A stretch of DNA of 7,296 bases from contig WFXT01000053.1 in the NCBI GenBank assembly GCA_015490475.1, positions 1 through 7,296 on the forward strand, given 5' to 3'. Numbering within the stretch: the stretch's first letter is position 1; every line of letters begins with the position of its first letter. Both the position numbers and the translations under genes were made by a program. Source of the DNA: Bacteroidota bacterium. Its GTDB lineage: Bacteria > Bacteroidota > Bacteroidia > JAADEI01. This document shows positions 5,948-7,296 of this stretch, in pieces. A model generated the notes under the pieces. It did no database searches and was not told the DNA's origin. It was given only the letters and a program-made list of their open reading frames with translations.

Positions 5948-7296
5948 ATTAGCATCAGATTTCCGAGACGGCTATTACTGCTTTGCACAATAGTTCCTTT
6001 TCATTTGCTCTATGGACAGCGCATCATTCATATTGAAAATGCGGAACAGGTCATTATTCTGGACAAGCCCTATAGATCCAGAGTCCTGAAAGGCAATGTG
6101 CATGTTAGGCATAAAAAGACTCATCTATGGGCAGATTCAATAATTATTTTTGGCAAGGACAGTGCCATAGCAATTGGAAACGTCAGGTTTTCCATTGGCG
6201 ACACTATTCACGGCAGAAATGCTCACTGGCTCAAGTATGACCGAAAAAAACTTATTGCTTCGGGCAATATAACAGTTGCATCTTCTAAGGGTATAATCCA
6301 AGGCAACTATTTTATCTATGACTTCAAAGAACAATACGCTATAGCAACTAATGTCTTCTGGAATGCTGATTCCATTCGTGTATATGCCCGAAAACTTGTC
6401 GGAACGGGAAACGTCCTGACGTTCATTGATTCCGTAGTTGTTCACAAGGATGGTTCGGTGTCAACCTGTGACTCTCTCATTGTCAATAGGAACAAGCAGG
6501 AATACATTTTCTCAGGTAATGTTGTTGCGGTTCAGGGGACAGATTCCATACGTGCAGACAAAATAATCGTTCTTTCTCAAAAACAGTATGTTTACAATGG
6601 ATACGGCAGACAGGCAGAATCCCTGTTATGGGTGGCAGATACACTCGTTGTGGAGGGTGATACACAAAACCTTACAAATGCCATCATCAAAAAAGATTCG
6701 CTTATCCTCGCAGGACGGGACTTCGTTTTCGCAAACGGAGATATTATTTTGCAGGACACATTTTCTCTGCTAATTTGCTCTACACATGGTGATTCCATAG
6801 AAATTTCGGGCAAATCGCTAAGGCTTGACTCTTTGCAAAAAACAGGCGTTCTGATCAGGGGCACAATCAAGCAAGGTAAGTATTCCATGTGGGCAGATTC
6901 TATTTACATGCTTGATTCTCTTGTTATATTAAAACCAGATGGCTGGATAGCCTTCAACGAATGGTTTTTGACAGGGCATGAAGTAATCATCTTCAAAGCA
7001 GATACAAACGCTAATAAACAATTTGATTCCCTTATTGCTGAGGGCAACGCATGGATGCTTCAACCCTTGGACACTGTCCATATTAATCAACTGAGCACTT
7101 CCAGAATCCTTATTAGTTTTCACAATGAGGATTCAGTAACAATAATGGCATGTTGTCCAGTGAAGACAGTCTTTTACAATCGCAATGACAAAGGCGAAAT
7201 AACTGGTGTTAATTACACTGAAGGGAATCGCCTTTTTGCACTGTTCATTGATGATAGCCTGCAAAACATAGTTATGTATAGCAATCTTTCTGGATA
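5948..7296 (+). CDS. OstA/LptA-like periplasmic envelope protein (3' end beyond the window)
   Basis: A reading frame open without a stop from 5870 to the end of the window; from 5948 it is 449 codons plus 2 nt. It begins with a clear signal peptide: RFPRR, a hydrophobic stretch LLLLCTIVPFHLLYG, then Q24, with likely cleavage at G|Q as is common in Bacteroidetes. The mature part has the beta-rich OstA/LptA repeat pattern, with blocks such as LKGNVHVRHK, ADSIIIF, GNVRFSIGDTIHG and LIASGNITVASSKGIIQG. About 18 D-[S/T]-hydrophobic motifs occur along it. This fits the long OstA-like (OstA_2-type) proteins of Bacteroidetes, thought to act in LPS transport to the outer membrane; that role is inferred from the family. 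No ATG, GTG or TTG precedes the signal peptide in frame. ATT 5948 is my best guess (weak GAAAGA at 5933-5938); ATA 5939, ATC 5954, CTG 5978 and TTG 6005 are alternatives, the last two cutting into or removing the signal peptide. It follows the dehydrogenase with no gap, so it is probably co-transcribed. Confidence 0.85.
   Translation, partial: MSIRFPRRLLLLCTIVPFHLLYGQRIIHIENAEQVIILDKPYRSRVLKGNVHVRHKKTHLWADSIIIFGKDSAIAIGNVRFSIGDTIHGRNAHWLKYDRKKLIASGNITVASSKGIIQGNYFIYDFKEQYAIATNVFWNADSIRVYARKLVGTGNVLTFIDSVVVHKDGSVSTCDSLIVNRNKQEYIFSGNVVAVQGTDSIRADKIIVLSQKQYVYNGYGRQAESLLWVADTLVVEGDTQNLTNAIIKKDSLILAGRDFVFANGDIILQDTFSLLICSTHGDSIEISGKSLRLDSLQKTGVLIRGTIKQGKYSMWADSIYMLDSLVILKPDGWIAFNEWFLTGHEVIIFKADTNANKQFDSLIAEGNAWMLQPLDTVHINQLSTSRILISFHNEDSVTIMACCPVKTVFYNRNDKGEITGVNYTEGNRLFALFIDDSLQNIVMYSNLSG

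Noticed and set aside
5978..5985. Promoter-like CTGCTTTG box at the start of the OstA-like gene
   Set aside because: Both fixed T and A positions of TAnnTTTG are wrong, and it lies inside the signal peptide coding region.
5963..5986. Lipoprotein signal (LLLLC) in the OstA-like protein
   Set aside because: Leucine directly before the cysteine does not fit a lipobox, and the hydrophobic stretch continues past it to the G|Q site, so a signal peptidase I signal fits better.
5943..5993. Readthrough extension of the acyl-CoA dehydrogenase past TAG 5940-5942
   Set aside because: The protein already ends at the usual family position (IVISRSILKE). The extra 16 codons show no family similarity and lie out of frame with the signal peptide.
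6137..6888. Reverse-strand open frames of about 100 codons opposite the OstA-like gene
   Set aside because: They have no recognisable domains and lie opposite a well-supported forward frame with a signal peptide and family repeats. They are antisense shadows.

Overview
The window looks like ordinary chromosomal sequence from a Gram-negative bacterium of the Bacteroidetes (Bacteroidota) or a close relative in that group. Three things point there. A single 815-codon gene encodes MurF fused to alanine racemase, an arrangement typical of Bacteroidetes. Two exact copies of the box TAACTTTGC, which fits the Bacteroidetes -7 promoter element TAnnTTTG, lie just upstream of genes. The last gene is an OstA/LptA-like protein of the type found in that phylum, with a signal peptide ending in Gly-Gln. 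No mobile element, CRISPR array, rRNA or tRNA was seen, and all supported genes are on the + strand.

Layout: 1-171 is a leader region with no recognised gene; it carries a promoter-like box at 142-150. A 2-Cys peroxiredoxin (172-765) follows and overlaps by 4 nt (GTGA) the MurF-alanine racemase fusion (762-3209). A 48-nt gap with a second TAACTTTGC box leads into a second tight gene string. This contains an integral membrane protein of the lysylphosphatidylglycerol-synthase transmembrane/YbhN family (3258-4262, TTG start), an RfaE2-type heptose-1-phosphate adenylyltransferase (4249-4785), an acyl-CoA dehydrogenase (4782-5942), and an OstA/LptA-like envelope protein that starts right at the dehydrogenase stop and runs off the window end (about 5948 to beyond 7296).

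Functionally the window suggests two transcription units. The first joins peroxide detoxification with the last cytoplasmic steps of peptidoglycan precursor synthesis: D-Ala supply and addition of D-Ala-D-Ala. The second is mostly about the outer envelope: a possible lipid transporter, nucleotide-activated heptose for LPS or other glycans, and an LPS-export-type protein, with a fatty-acyl or branched-chain acyl-CoA dehydrogenase between them.

I did not find a convincing undescribed system. The points most worth a second look are the absence of any ordinary start codon in front of the signal peptide of the OstA-like gene, the many D-[S/T]-hydrophobic motifs within it, and the paired promoter boxes.
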